Source: Methanoregula sp. UBA247 (GTDB taxonomy: Archaea > Halobacteriota > Methanomicrobia > Methanomicrobiales > Methanospirillaceae). Taken from it: a DNA stretch of 64,000 nt. The translations under genes and the position numbers were made by a program. Shown here piece by piece: positions 52,211 to 61,031 of this stretch (position 1 is its first letter; every line of letters starts with the position of its first letter). Below the pieces are notes generated by a model. The model saw nothing but the letters and a program-made list of their open reading frames with translations. It was not told the origin of the DNA and searched no databases. Where the stretch lies: NCBI GenBank assembly GCA_002495055.1, contig DADR01000004.1, forward strand, positions 51,656 through 115,655. Direction: 5' to 3'.

Positions 52211-53227
52211 ATGGTATCCAGTCAAGGTGCTGAAGTGTCACTTTCAAAAGGCTGCGTTCTCTGCCACCAAGGAGCAAAAATGGTCCTCTTTGTTACGGGA
52301 CGGTGCTCCCGTTCCTGCTGGTACTGCCCGCTCTCACGGGAACGGAAAGGATCAGATACCGTTTTTGCAAATGAGCACCCGGTTGATATCCCGTCTCAGA
52401 TGATTAAGGAAGCAGAGAACATGAGCGCCCTTGGAACGGGAATTACCGGGGGAGAACCGCTCCTCTGCCTTGACAGGGTTACGTTCTATTGCCGGCTGCT
52501 TAAGGAACATTTCGGTCCTGACCACCAGATACACCTGTATACAGCCAAAGCTCCCGGCGATGATGAACTCTCACAGATGAAAGGTCTCGTTGATGAAATC
52601 CGGCTTCACCCCCCGCATGAATGCTGGAATACAATTCTCGACACGGATTATATCCGGTCGGCAAAGCGGGCAAAGGAGATGGGTTTTGATATCGGTATAG
52701 AAGTCCCCGCACTCCCCGGTCTCGAACTCCTCATCCCGGCACTTCCCTTTCTGGACTTCCTCAATATCAATGAACTCGAATGGGGTGAGACCAATGCGTA
52801 CCAGATGCGGGAGCGGGGATATGAACTTGCCGATGAATTGCACAACGCAATTGAGGGAGCAAAGGGGTGGGCTGACGAATTGTGCCGGCACGACAAGGTG
52901 CACTGGTGTTCCTCTGCATTCAAGGACTCGGTGCAGCTGCGGGAGCGATTGAAGCGGATCGCAGAAAATACAGCCCGGCCGTTTGATGAAATTACTCCTG
53001 ACGGGACTGTTGTGTACGGGGTGCTTGAACCACCTCTCCTGCAAAGAGCGGGGTGCACACAGTTCTGCGAGCGGAAACTAGATCCCGGAAGTTTTCAGGA
53101 CTGTGGTGACCGGATCGAGATGGCGTGGTGGCTGCTTGAAAAAAACGCTGATGAACTGCCTGGCAAAAAATACATTATAGAACGCTATCCCAACGGGGGG
53201 ATGGTTGTGGAGGTGACACCGTTATGA
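52211..53227 (+). CDS. Uncharacterised radical SAM protein (COG2108-like)
   Basis: A 338-residue radical SAM enzyme. An extra cysteine pair precedes the motif (SKGCVLCHQGAKMVLFVTG), then the cluster motif C-S-R-S-C-W-Y-C and GTGITGGEPLLCLDRV. Late cysteines CTQFCERKLD could hold a second cluster. The family is mostly archaeal and has no assigned reaction. It overlaps the downstream cis-prenyltransferase by ATGA, which hints at a joint function on a polyprenyl lipid or simply shared expression. Confidence 0.82.
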   Translation: MVSSQGAEVSLSKGCVLCHQGAKMVLFVTGRCSRSCWYCPLSRERKGSDTVFANEHPVDIPSQMIKEAENMSALGTGITGGEPLLCLDRVTFYCRLLKEHFGPDHQIHLYTAKAPGDDELSQMKGLVDEIRLHPPHECWNTILDTDYIRSAKRAKEMGFDIGIEVPALPGLELLIPALPFLDFLNINELEWGETNAYQMRERGYELADELHNAIEGAKGWADELCRHDKVHWCSSAFKDSVQLRERLKRIAENTARPFDEITPDGTVVYGVLEPPLLQRAGCTQFCERKLDPGSFQDCGDRIEMAWWLLEKNADELPGKKYIIERYPNGGMVVEVTPL

Positions 53228-53991
53228 CCCTGCGCTCGCTTATTGACCCGCTCTACGAGAGGTACTTAAAGATGCAGTACCAGCATATTCCCAACCATAT
53301 CGCCATTATCCAGGACGGGAACAGGCGCTATGCAAAACGCCTTGGTATCGACACCGCAAAAGGTCACCGTGCCGGAGCTGACAAGACTGAGGAGATGCTT
53401 GACTGGGCTCATGAACTCGGCATCCGGCATATCACCCTCTATACGTTTTCAACGGAAAATTTCTCGCGGAACAAAGAGGAAGTCGACCATCTCTTCGCCC
53501 TGTTTAAAGAGAAGTTCCTTGCGATCCTGAGCGACGAGCGCGTGAAGAGATACAGCATCCGCGTCCAGATGGTGGGCGACCGGTCCCTCCTGCCTCCCGA
53601 CTTAAAAGAGGCAGTGGATGCCGCTGAAGAGGCGACGAAGGACAACACGGGATTCCATCTCAATATTGCCCTTGCGTACGGGGGAAGAAACGAGATCGTG
53701 CTCGCGGCCCGGGAGATCCTTGCCGACGTCGAGCACGACAAGGTCACACCCGGGCTGATCGATGCCGCGATGGTGGAAAAGCACATTCACGGGGGCAAAG
53801 GCATTCCCCCGGTCGACCTTATCATCAGGACCGGGAACGAGTGCCGCACGTCAAACTTCCTCCCGTGGCTGGCAAACGGTCATGAGTCAACAGTATACTT
53901 CTGCGCCCCATACTGGCCTCTTTTCAGGAAAATCGACCTCATGCGTGCAATCCGTATCTATGACCAGCGCATGTCAACACAGGCTGTTTAG
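53224..53991 (+). CDS. uppS: cis-Prenyltransferase (polyprenyl diphosphate synthase)
   Basis: A 255-residue Z-prenyl chain elongation enzyme. The catalytic motif HIAIIQDGNRRYAKRLG, TLYTFSTENFSRNKEEVDHL, and the late RTGNECRTSNFLPWLANGHE are present. It makes long-chain polyprenyl phosphate carriers for N-glycosylation. The second conserved region has GNEC where bacterial enzymes have GE-R, a small departure. A membrane-anchored, active-site-deficient paralogue lies 1.3 kb downstream (55035-55709). Confidence 0.92.
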   Translation: MTLRSLIDPLYERYLKMQYQHIPNHIAIIQDGNRRYAKRLGIDTAKGHRAGADKTEEMLDWAHELGIRHITLYTFSTENFSRNKEEVDHLFALFKEKFLAILSDERVKRYSIRVQMVGDRSLLPPDLKEAVDAAEEATKDNTGFHLNIALAYGGRNEIVLAAREILADVEHDKVTPGLIDAAMVEKHIHGGKGIPPVDLIIRTGNECRTSNFLPWLANGHESTVYFCAPYWPLFRKIDLMRAIRIYDQRMSTQAV

Positions 53992-54024
53992 CGTTTTTTC
54001 ATAAAGCAGGAATGTTTTATTGAC

Positions 54025-54039
54025 GGGGGCTAATCCCCC
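54025..54039. terminator. GC hairpin after uppS
   Basis: GGGGG (54025-54029) and CCCCC (54035-54039) enclose CTAAT, 34 bases after the uppS stop. The stem is strong, but no T-run follows. The gap 53992-54296 holds nothing else recognised; a TGATGA box was examined as a possible C/D RNA but has no matching D box. Confidence 0.3.
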
Positions 54040-54296
54040 CTGCCCTGATATGATGAACAACGACAACTCCGCGGATTAGTGGCCAGGAGTGAATGCTGCA
54101 AACATCTTTGCCCCGCCGTGATTCTAAAGAGGCTTTGACGCGGGGAACTATCGCAAATTTCCATCGTCTTATTGATTTTCATGATTCCTGAATGAACCCG
54201 ATCGGTTCTTGCCGTTTTTTTCCCGATGCCGTTTTTTTAACCGGCAGAAAAAGATCGCGTACTATATTTCTGCCCAGTGACAGATCAACAGTAAGA

Positions 54297-54983
54297 ATGG
54301 CAGGAAAAAAAGAGAGCACCGTCTTGTGGCGCCCGACATCCGTTGTGATCAGGGCTGATATCTTCGATCAGGCACAGCTGCAGAAAATCAACATCAGCGA
54401 AGCGGTAAACCGGGCGCTTGCGGAGAGGCTTGGGATTGACTTCCGGCAGCAGAAAATCCCGGAGGGAACCGTTGCAGAACCGGTTATCATCGCCCCCAAC
54501 GAAGCACCTGCCCTGCCAGGCCAGGTACCGGTAAAACCGGGAACCCCGACGGCCACACCCATCATCAACGCAGATGACCCGCAGGCAGCAAAGACGATAA
54601 AATCACGGCACCTCCCAAAAGAAAAACCTGCCCGGAATGAACCAGCGCTGGCTCCCGAGCCAGCTCCTGTTCCGGTAAAGGAGACCCCACCCCCCCACGC
54701 ACTGGCTCCCGCGACAGGAAAAACAAAAAAACCTGCACCGAGAAAGAAGAAAGAGGATGCCGCAAAAAAGTTCTTCGGATCGATGGTCCTCCGTGAAGAT
54801 TCAGAAGATGCACACATATCAAAAGACGATTTGTACTATTCATTTGAACGCTGGTGCCGGAACAACCGCGTTCTGCCGGTTCCCGACAAAAAATCTTTTG
54901 CTGTTACCTTAAAAAACCAGTTTGCCGTTAAGGAAAAAATGGTTAATGGCACGCCGACATGGATAGGAGTGAGGATGAAGTAG
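54297..54983 (+). CDS. CcdA-like N-domain joined to a primase-type (D5-like) winged helix
   Basis: A 228-residue modular protein. Residues about 15-45 (VVIRADIFDQAQLQKINISE, then AVNRALAERLGI) look like a CcdA/ribbon-helix-helix DNA-binding module. Residues 60-160 are a Pro/Ala/Lys-rich linker with charged repeats. The last 60 residues (YYSFERWCRNNRVLPVPDKK, then NGTPTWIGVRM) resemble the C-terminal winged helix of phage/plasmid D5-type primases. No toxin partner or helicase is adjacent. The ATG at 54297 is the first before the conserved part. Function is unknown; DNA binding is likely. Confidence 0.65.
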   Translation: MAGKKESTVLWRPTSVVIRADIFDQAQLQKINISEAVNRALAERLGIDFRQQKIPEGTVAEPVIIAPNEAPALPGQVPVKPGTPTATPIINADDPQAAKTIKSRHLPKEKPARNEPALAPEPAPVPVKETPPPHALAPATGKTKKPAPRKKKEDAAKKFFGSMVLREDSEDAHISKDDLYYSFERWCRNNRVLPVPDKKSFAVTLKNQFAVKEKMVNGTPTWIGVRMK

Positions 54984-55034
54984 AAAATCGGTTTTTGTGA
55001 AAAAAATGAATGAAATGAAGTTAAAAAAATTCTT

Positions 55035-55709
55035 TTATTTCCCAAACCTGCGGATCCGCGACTGGTAATCCCTGAGAACCCGTAAGAAATCCACCTTCCG
55101 CAGGTATTTCCAGTTCACATCCGAGAAGAACAGCTCGGAATAGACCGACTGCCATATAAGGAAATCGGTCAGGTGGTCCCCCCCGCTCTTGATAACAACG
55201 TCGGGAGTGTACTTGAAGGTCAGGTAGGATTCGAGCATCTTCTCGTCCACATCCGACGGCCGGACATGGTCCTCTGCCATCTTCCGGATACAGTCAGTGA
55301 TCTCGTTCTTCCCGCTCTTCCCGATCGCGATAACGACATCCATCCCACTACCGGTGATCTCTTCATGATTCCCGATATGGAGGATAAGGTGGGCAATTGT
55401 GCTGATCTTCCTGATTTCGGGCAGATATGCTTCCATAGCAAGGGGGTCGGGAGTGCTGATGTGGAATGTGATACCGTGGATACTCGTTTTTCCCGGTGGT
55501 TGGGACTTTTCCACGTAGTTTGATATCTCGCTGCACCAGATAGCGATACGCACCAGGTTGCCGGGTGCATCTGCCATATCCTGCCCGCTGATCATAAAGC
55601 AGACATGCCCCGGCAACTCGGTTATCTGCCGTTTGAGCAGGTATTCGTAAAACCAGTAAATCATCAGTACCCCAAAAATACCCGTTAACGTTATTTTTAA
55701 GCTTTTCAT
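55035..55709 (-). CDS. Membrane-anchored, probably non-catalytic cis-prenyltransferase paralogue
   Basis: A 224-residue protein with an N-terminal helix (ITLTGIFGVLMIYWFYEYLL) and a cis-prenyltransferase fold. The C-terminus TPDVVIKSGGDHLTDFLIWQ, then SVYSELFFSDVNWKYLRKVD and FLRVLRDYQSRIRRFG, is unmistakable. The catalytic DGN motif is replaced: HVCFMISGQDM has Ser for the essential Asp and Gln for Asn. This resembles eukaryotic Nus1/NgBR subunits, which anchor and activate a catalytic partner. The partner would be the uppS product. The ATG at 55709 avoids overlap with the divergent feo gene. Confidence 0.8.
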   Translation of the reverse strand: MKSLKITLTGIFGVLMIYWFYEYLLKRQITELPGHVCFMISGQDMADAPGNLVRIAIWCSEISNYVEKSQPPGKTSIHGITFHISTPDPLAMEAYLPEIRKISTIAHLILHIGNHEEITGSGMDVVIAIGKSGKNEITDCIRKMAEDHVRPSDVDEKMLESYLTFKYTPDVVIKSGGDHLTDFLIWQSVYSELFFSDVNWKYLRKVDFLRVLRDYQSRIRRFGK

Positions 55710-55808
55710 TTGTTTATATCTTATTTTATTGCTCAGATTTTCCTTGGAGGTGTGTCTGACCCAAATCAATAAAGTTGTCAGGAGCCCAGATAGTAAAAGA
55801 GTACCACT

Positions 55809-56483
55809 ATGGAGTCCTCCCTGCGGGAAGATTACCTGGAAGCTGTCCAGCATTTCTTTGAAAAAAAAGGTCATCACCCTAGCTACGAAGAGCTTGCCGT
55901 AGCACTGAGTAAACCAGAATCCGTTGTGCGTTCTGATATGAAAGTCCTTGTTTCCAGCGGGGATGTCTCTCTTTTAGCCGGGGGTGTGATTTCGCTGACA
56001 GGACAAGGACAACAAACCGGCTCAAGTGTTATAAAAAAACATGAGACACTCCAGTGCTTCTTATCAGAGATCCTTGGTATGGATTCCAGTGCTGCATCCG
56101 ATGAGGCATGCACGCTCGAACACGCTGTTTCGGATGAAACTATTGACCGGTTGGGCCAGTTGATGGTGAAACAGGATGGCCAGCGGCACTTCGGGCAAAG
56201 AGGGCACGGGATGCAGGATCGTTCCGGAACCTGCAGGGCGGGTGAGGAGGAATGCCAGTATCCCAGCATTGCTGATTGTACTGAGGGAGAACATATCATC
56301 ATCCACTGTATCCAGGGCAGGGCATCTGCAAAACGTCTCCTCGATCTCGGTATGGTACCCGGGGAACGTGTCTTCGTAAAACGAAAAGTATCCAATGGTG
56401 CTCTTGTTGTGCAGGTCAAGGGCTGCGATGTCGCCCTGAGTCCCGAGATCGCGTCTGTGATCGGTGTGGAGCGCCTGAAATGA
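55809..56483 (+). CDS. feoA: FeoA-domain regulator-like protein (DtxR/FeoA)
   Basis: A 224-residue protein with an N-terminal winged-helix of DtxR type (REDYLEAVQHFFEKKGHHPS, then YEELAVALSKPESVVRSD). A middle dimer/metal-like part with several cysteines (ASDEACTLEHAVSDE, GTCRAGEEECQYP) follows. It ends in a FeoA/SH3 domain (ASAKRLLDLGMVPGERVFVK). Either it is a metal-responsive repressor of the feo operon, or the FeoA part acts directly on FeoB. It overlaps feoB by four bases. Confidence 0.82.
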   Translation: MESSLREDYLEAVQHFFEKKGHHPSYEELAVALSKPESVVRSDMKVLVSSGDVSLLAGGVISLTGQGQQTGSSVIKKHETLQCFLSEILGMDSSAASDEACTLEHAVSDETIDRLGQLMVKQDGQRHFGQRGHGMQDRSGTCRAGEEECQYPSIADCTEGEHIIIHCIQGRASAKRLLDLGMVPGERVFVKRKVSNGALVVQVKGCDVALSPEIASVIGVERLK

Positions 56484-58330
56484 AGATCGCCCTTCTGGGT
56501 AACCCCGGGGCAGGGAAGTCCCTCATTTTCAACCAGCTCACCGGGCTGGGTATCGAGGTGAACCGCTATCCGGGATCCTCTGTTTGCCTGGAATGCGGCA
56601 ATGTCTGTTATAAAAAAGAGAAGATCGAGATCATCGACCTGCCCGGGATTTATTCCCTTGACGGGAGTTCAGAAGAAGAAATAATCGTACGAAAATTCCT
56701 TGAACGTCGTGGAGCAGATATCCTTATTGCAGTCCTCGATGCCACAAAACTTGAGCGAAGCCTGTATCTTTTCACCCAGGTCACCGAGTTCTCGCAAAAA
56801 ATAATTGTTGTTGTCAATATGATTGACGAAGCTGAACGGCAGGGGCTCATCATCGATGGCGACCAGCTTTCATCGTGTCTGGGGGTTCCTGTTCTTCTTA
56901 CCGCTGCGTCCGAAGGAAGAGATATTGACCGAATCCTTCCTCTTGCATTGGGATCCGGCAGGGTTGCGACTATTCAGGTACCATACGACCACCATATTGA
57001 AGCAGCGCTTAAAAGCCTCGAAAAAACGCTCGGGACTCCCCGCTATAAGAGCCTGCTCGCCCTGCAAGGTACTGGCGAGGACCGCATGCTTCTCGATGCC
57101 GCAGGCGCTGTCTCTCACGAGATCGAACTGCGCCACAGGATGTCAGTCCGCCAGATTATCGCAACAAACCGCCATAATATGTGCCGGAAGATTGCAGCTT
57201 CAGCAGTCAGGCAGGGAGATCGGAAAAAAACCTATGATCTTGACAGTCTCCTTACACGGGCATTTCCCGGGGTCCCGATCCTTGTCGCCGTCCTCTTTTT
57301 TCTGCTCCTGTCTGTCTTTGTCATCGGCTCGTGGATGGAGGGGATCATTGTTGCATTATTTACAACATCGGTCATAACCCCGTTTACTGCCCTGGCATTG
57401 CCGACCCTGTGGGATCGTATAGGATTTTCAATGCTGATTGCCCTGCAGGCAGGTCTTGGGATCGCATTCCCGTTTATCTTCACGTTTTACCTGGGACTCT
57501 CGCTGCTTGAGGACACCGGATACATGACCCGTGCCGCATTCCTTGCAGACCGTGCAATGCACCGGCTCGGCCTGCACGGGGAGGCAATCATCCCTATGGT
57601 GATAGGTTTTGGATGCACGGTGCCAGCGGTGATGAGCCTGCGTATCCTTAAAACCCGCCGGGAACAGACCATTGCTGCGTTTCTTATCAGCATGGTCCCC
57701 TGCTCGGCCAGGACCGTTGTCATAGCCGGCATTGTTGCTGCTTTTGTCGGGATTCTCTGGGCGTTTTCCATTTATATCATCGTGTTCATCCTGATAATTT
57801 TCACCGCCGTCATACTCAGCCGCATCACACCCGGTGAGCAGTTTGGCATGATTGTTGAGATGTCTGCTCTCCGCAGGCCCCAGGTGCGTCTGGTGCTGGC
57901 AAAATCATGGCTCCGGATAAAAGAGTTCCTTTTTATTGCGATGCCTGTGTTGATCATCACCAGTATTGGCCTCGGCCTTTTACAGTATTTCGAATGGACC
58001 GATGCCTTCCAGCAGGTTGTCGCTCCCATAACGGTCAACCTGCTCGGCTTACCGGAGTATGCGTCCACAGCCCTGTTATTTGGGGTATTCCGTAAAGAAC
58101 TCGCTTTTGAGACGCTGGCAGTCCTTGCCGGTACTGCAGATCTTGGTTCAGTGATGTCATCTGCCCAGCTCTACGGGTTTGCCATCGTGAGTGTGCTTTT
58201 TATACCCTGCACTTCCACGATTGCGGTCCTGTACCGGCAGCTCGGGGCACGGATTACTGCACTGATATCGATTTACACAGTATTCCTGGGCTTATTAATA
58301 GGAGCGGTTATAAACATTCTCATGAAATAG
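56480..58330 (+). CDS. feoB: Ferrous iron transporter FeoB
   Basis: A 616-residue GTPase-coupled Fe(II) permease. The G1 loop is GNPGAGKSLIFNQL (the usual form is GNPNVGK), with G3 IDLPGIYSLDG and G4 VVNMIDEAE. Two Gate domains follow with IPMVIGFGCTVPAVMSLRIL, the extracellular cysteine region and the late FIPCTSTIAVLYRQLG. It imports ferrous iron under anoxia. The G-domain is short, with a linker before the first helix. Confidence 0.95.
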   Translation: MKIALLGNPGAGKSLIFNQLTGLGIEVNRYPGSSVCLECGNVCYKKEKIEIIDLPGIYSLDGSSEEEIIVRKFLERRGADILIAVLDATKLERSLYLFTQVTEFSQKIIVVVNMIDEAERQGLIIDGDQLSSCLGVPVLLTAASEGRDIDRILPLALGSGRVATIQVPYDHHIEAALKSLEKTLGTPRYKSLLALQGTGEDRMLLDAAGAVSHEIELRHRMSVRQIIATNRHNMCRKIAASAVRQGDRKKTYDLDSLLTRAFPGVPILVAVLFFLLLSVFVIGSWMEGIIVALFTTSVITPFTALALPTLWDRIGFSMLIALQAGLGIAFPFIFTFYLGLSLLEDTGYMTRAAFLADRAMHRLGLHGEAIIPMVIGFGCTVPAVMSLRILKTRREQTIAAFLISMVPCSARTVVIAGIVAAFVGILWAFSIYIIVFILIIFTAVILSRITPGEQFGMIVEMSALRRPQVRLVLAKSWLRIKEFLFIAMPVLIITSIGLGLLQYFEWTDAFQQVVAPITVNLLGLPEYASTALLFGVFRKELAFETLAVLAGTADLGSVMSSAQLYGFAIVSVLFIPCTSTIAVLYRQLGARITALISIYTVFLGLLIGAVINILMK

Positions 58331-58485
58331 TCAACCAATCCTGCGAATAGCAGAAAATAGGGATAGCCCAGGATTTACGGGGCATCATGGTTTTGTATGG
58401 GTGGAAGGACGATAATAATTCTTAATGACCTGTACCGGGGAATACGCAGACCCGGCAGGTCCTCTGCTGAACGGGGAGGGAAAGG

Positions 58486-59235
58486 GTGCTCTCATTTATA
58501 GGCCTCGGACTTTATGACAAAACGGATGTTTCAGAAAAAGGGCTCACTGCGATTCGAAATGCCGACCACATCTTTTTAGAGAATTACACCTCCCGGCTCA
58601 TGGGAACATCCTGTGAAGAGCTCCAGAATTATTATGGAAAACCTGTGCATATTCTCGGTCGTGAAGATGTCGAACTACATCCAGATAAGATCCTGGGCAC
58701 CGCTGAACGTGAACACGTAGTATTTCTCTGTGCCGGTGACCCCATGGTTTCTACTACCCACGCAGACCTCCGTATGCGAGCTGCATCAAGAGGGATAAAA
58801 ACCACGATTATTCATGCCGCATCCATCTCAAGTGCGGTCTGCGGTCTTTCCGGTCTCCAGAATTACCGGTTTGGAAAGTCCTGTTCGGTCCCTTTCCCTC
58901 AGAAAAACTGGTTCCCGACTACATCTATTGACGTCATCTCGCAGAACCTGTCACTGCGGTTGCACACCCTGGTGTATCTTGATATCCAGGATAACAGGTG
59001 CATGATTATACCAGAGGCTGTCGCCCTTCTCGAAAAGATGGCAGAAGATAAAAAGATACACATACCCCTGTATGTCGGCATTGCGCGGGCTGGATCAGAT
59101 AATCCTTTGGTGCGGGCTGGATCTGCAGAGCTCGTGAGATCCATTGATTTTGGTCCGCCGCTTCACATCGTGGTTGTTCCTGCAGAGCTTCATGACATGG
59201 AACGGTCATACCTGGAGATGTTTGCCGGTTTATGA
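58486..59235 (+). CDS. dphB: Diphthine synthase DphB
   Basis: A 249-residue SAM-dependent tetrapyrrole-methylase-fold enzyme that methylates the modified histidine of elongation factor 2. It begins LSFIGLGLYDKTDVSEKGL and shows LCAGDPMVSTTHADLRMRA and YRFGKSCSVPFPQKNW. The GTG start follows GGGGAGGGAAAGG. It is a core archaeal gene and supports the archaeal origin of the window. DUF357 overlaps its stop by ATGA. Nothing else was seen in 58331-58485. Confidence 0.94.
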   Translation: MLSFIGLGLYDKTDVSEKGLTAIRNADHIFLENYTSRLMGTSCEELQNYYGKPVHILGREDVELHPDKILGTAEREHVVFLCAGDPMVSTTHADLRMRAASRGIKTTIIHAASISSAVCGLSGLQNYRFGKSCSVPFPQKNWFPTTSIDVISQNLSLRLHTLVYLDIQDNRCMIIPEAVALLEKMAEDKKIHIPLYVGIARAGSDNPLVRAGSAELVRSIDFGPPLHIVVVPAELHDMERSYLEMFAGL

Positions 59236-59807
59236 AGATTACTGAATGCCAGGTCCTTTTTTCTGCATCGCTCTCATCAACGCAGATACCAGCCCCGGAG
59301 AGCACGCATTATAACAAAACCGCTGCTTTGGTCCTTCAAATGGCACGAGCCTATGAATCTGACGGGATCGGGTTTTCTGTATCGGGAGATCCTGTAAATG
59401 CACTCGCGTGTTTTTACTACGGGTTCGGATGGCTCCATTTCGGTTTGTCATCAGGATTGCTTTCGATCGCCCATCCTCCCGCATGTCCGTTTAAAGGACC
59501 GCTTGAGATGCTTCAACCTCCATTCAGGGCAAAACTTGAGGAGAAGGCATCCCGCTATGCACGCCTGCTGGATCGTGCCCGTTCCTCGGTGAGATGTGCC
59601 CCGGACCCTGCCACAACCAGCTATAATCTTGCACAGCGGATTCTTTGTATTACCCGGGTGTATGCCAGGAATGGTGCTTATCTCGCGACGTCAGGTAACC
59701 TTGAAGATGCTCTCGCGTGTTGCAGTTACGGGCATGGCTGGCTCGATTCAGGAGTAACATGCGGACTCTTCGTTATTGTCGCAGAGCGGGATCTCTTCTG
59801 CGTCTGA
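59232..59807 (+). CDS. Tandem DUF357 protein
   Basis: A 191-residue protein made of two DUF357-like repeats. The first has DGIGFSVSGDPVNALACFYY and GFGWLHFGLSSGLL. The second, weaker, has GAYLATSGNLEDALACCSYG and HGWLDSGVTCGLF. Most archaeal DUF357 proteins carry a single copy of about 80-90 residues. The coupling with dphB is common in this order, in my recollection. Its role is unknown; helical bundle and dimer-like pairing within one chain are inferred. Confidence 0.78.
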   Translation: MKITECQVLFSASLSSTQIPAPESTHYNKTAALVLQMARAYESDGIGFSVSGDPVNALACFYYGFGWLHFGLSSGLLSIAHPPACPFKGPLEMLQPPFRAKLEEKASRYARLLDRARSSVRCAPDPATTSYNLAQRILCITRVYARNGAYLATSGNLEDALACCSYGHGWLDSGVTCGLFVIVAERDLFCV

Positions 59808-59948
59808 CGATCCGAACGGGATCCCTTCTATGTATCAGTAATCCTGAATAAACACGGATTCAAGTCAAAAAAGCGTTTATACTATGTTCAATAATGTGTA
59901 AGATACCACGCATACGGTAATTTGTGCTTATTCTGACGGGGAACTAAA

Positions 59949-60968
59949 ATGGAGAAATCGCAGGTAAAATGGCTCTATATTTCAATCGGGTTCTCCCTTC
60001 TCGTTTTAGTAATTATCCTGTTCCTCACCATCAATGAAAATACAATCCAGTATCTCAAAGAGATTAATCCAATCTTCCTTCTGCTTGCATTCCTTGCCCA
60101 TCTGCTTACAATGTGCTTCTGGGCCTGGCGCATCCAGAAGATGGCTGGTTCGCTGGGTTACCCTGTCGGTTTTTTCTACAGTCTGAACCTTGTTTTTGCC
60201 AACCTGCTTATAGCAGCAATAACTCCTTCGCAGATGGGAGGTGAGCCGGTCAGAGTTCACGAACTCTACAGGGCTAACGTGCCACTCGGGGATGCAACCG
60301 CCATTGTGATCATGGAGAGGGTTCTGGACGGCATCGTGCTTGCCCTTCTCGCAGCTTTTGCGATGATTGTCCTTGCTGATCAGTGGAAAATCCTGGGCGC
60401 AATCTCGCAATTCATGGTCTTTATAACCTGGATCTTTGTTATTGGATGCCTGCTCCTCTTTTACCTTGCGATAAAACGGCCGGAGATCGTAAAAAAGGTC
60501 GTACACCGTGTTGCACGCTTCTTCACCCGTACCTGGGAAAGTGCAAGGATTGAAAAATTTGTCCTGCGGGTTGACAAGGAGATTGATAATTTCCATGAAA
60601 CTGTCATCAAGTTCGTGAAAAGTGCCAAAGGAGGACTCTTATGGGGATTTCTGTTTTCCCTGCTCTACTGGGTTTCAGAGGTTTTAATCGCTTCCCTTAT
60701 CCTCCTCGGGCTTGGGCAGCCACCACTCATTCTTGAATCTTTTGTGATTCAGCTCATCCTTGCAATCGTGATGATGATCCCGCTCACTCCCGGCAGCTCC
60801 GGTATAGCTGAGGTGGGAGCAACATCGTTGTATGCCCTGTTTATCCCAGCATCGATAGTCGGTATATTCGTTGTCATCTGGCGGATTGTCCTTTTTTACT
60901 TTAATATTGCACTCGGAATTCTCTCAAGTATCATCATCGTTCGCCGGGAAGCAAAATTCAAACAATGA
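59949..60968 (+). CDS. Flippase-like membrane protein (UPF0104/TIGR00374)
   Basis: A 339-residue protein of about eight helices. The family core SQMGGEPVRVHELYRANVPL and ATAIVIMERVLDGIVLALLA are seen, with late PLTPGSSGIAEVGATSLYAL. It belongs to the same superfamily as the membrane part of lysylphosphatidylglycerol synthase. A lipid flippase or glycolipid-related function is usually suggested. It could act with the polyprenyl-phosphate genes upstream, but there is no direct link. Confidence 0.85.
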   Translation: MEKSQVKWLYISIGFSLLVLVIILFLTINENTIQYLKEINPIFLLLAFLAHLLTMCFWAWRIQKMAGSLGYPVGFFYSLNLVFANLLIAAITPSQMGGEPVRVHELYRANVPLGDATAIVIMERVLDGIVLALLAAFAMIVLADQWKILGAISQFMVFITWIFVIGCLLLFYLAIKRPEIVKKVVHRVARFFTRTWESARIEKFVLRVDKEIDNFHETVIKFVKSAKGGLLWGFLFSLLYWVSEVLIASLILLGLGQPPLILESFVIQLILAIVMMIPLTPGSSGIAEVGATSLYALFIPASIVGIFVVIWRIVLFYFNIALGILSSIIIVRREAKFKQ

Positions 60969-61031
60969 ATCAGAGTGGTACATGACCTGAACTCTTATCA
61001 CTGATAGAGACAGCAATCAATATGAAATGCC

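Noticed and set aside
54040..54120. Possible C/D box RNA after uppS
   Set aside because: A TGATGA box is present, but no CTGA D box is at the right distance.
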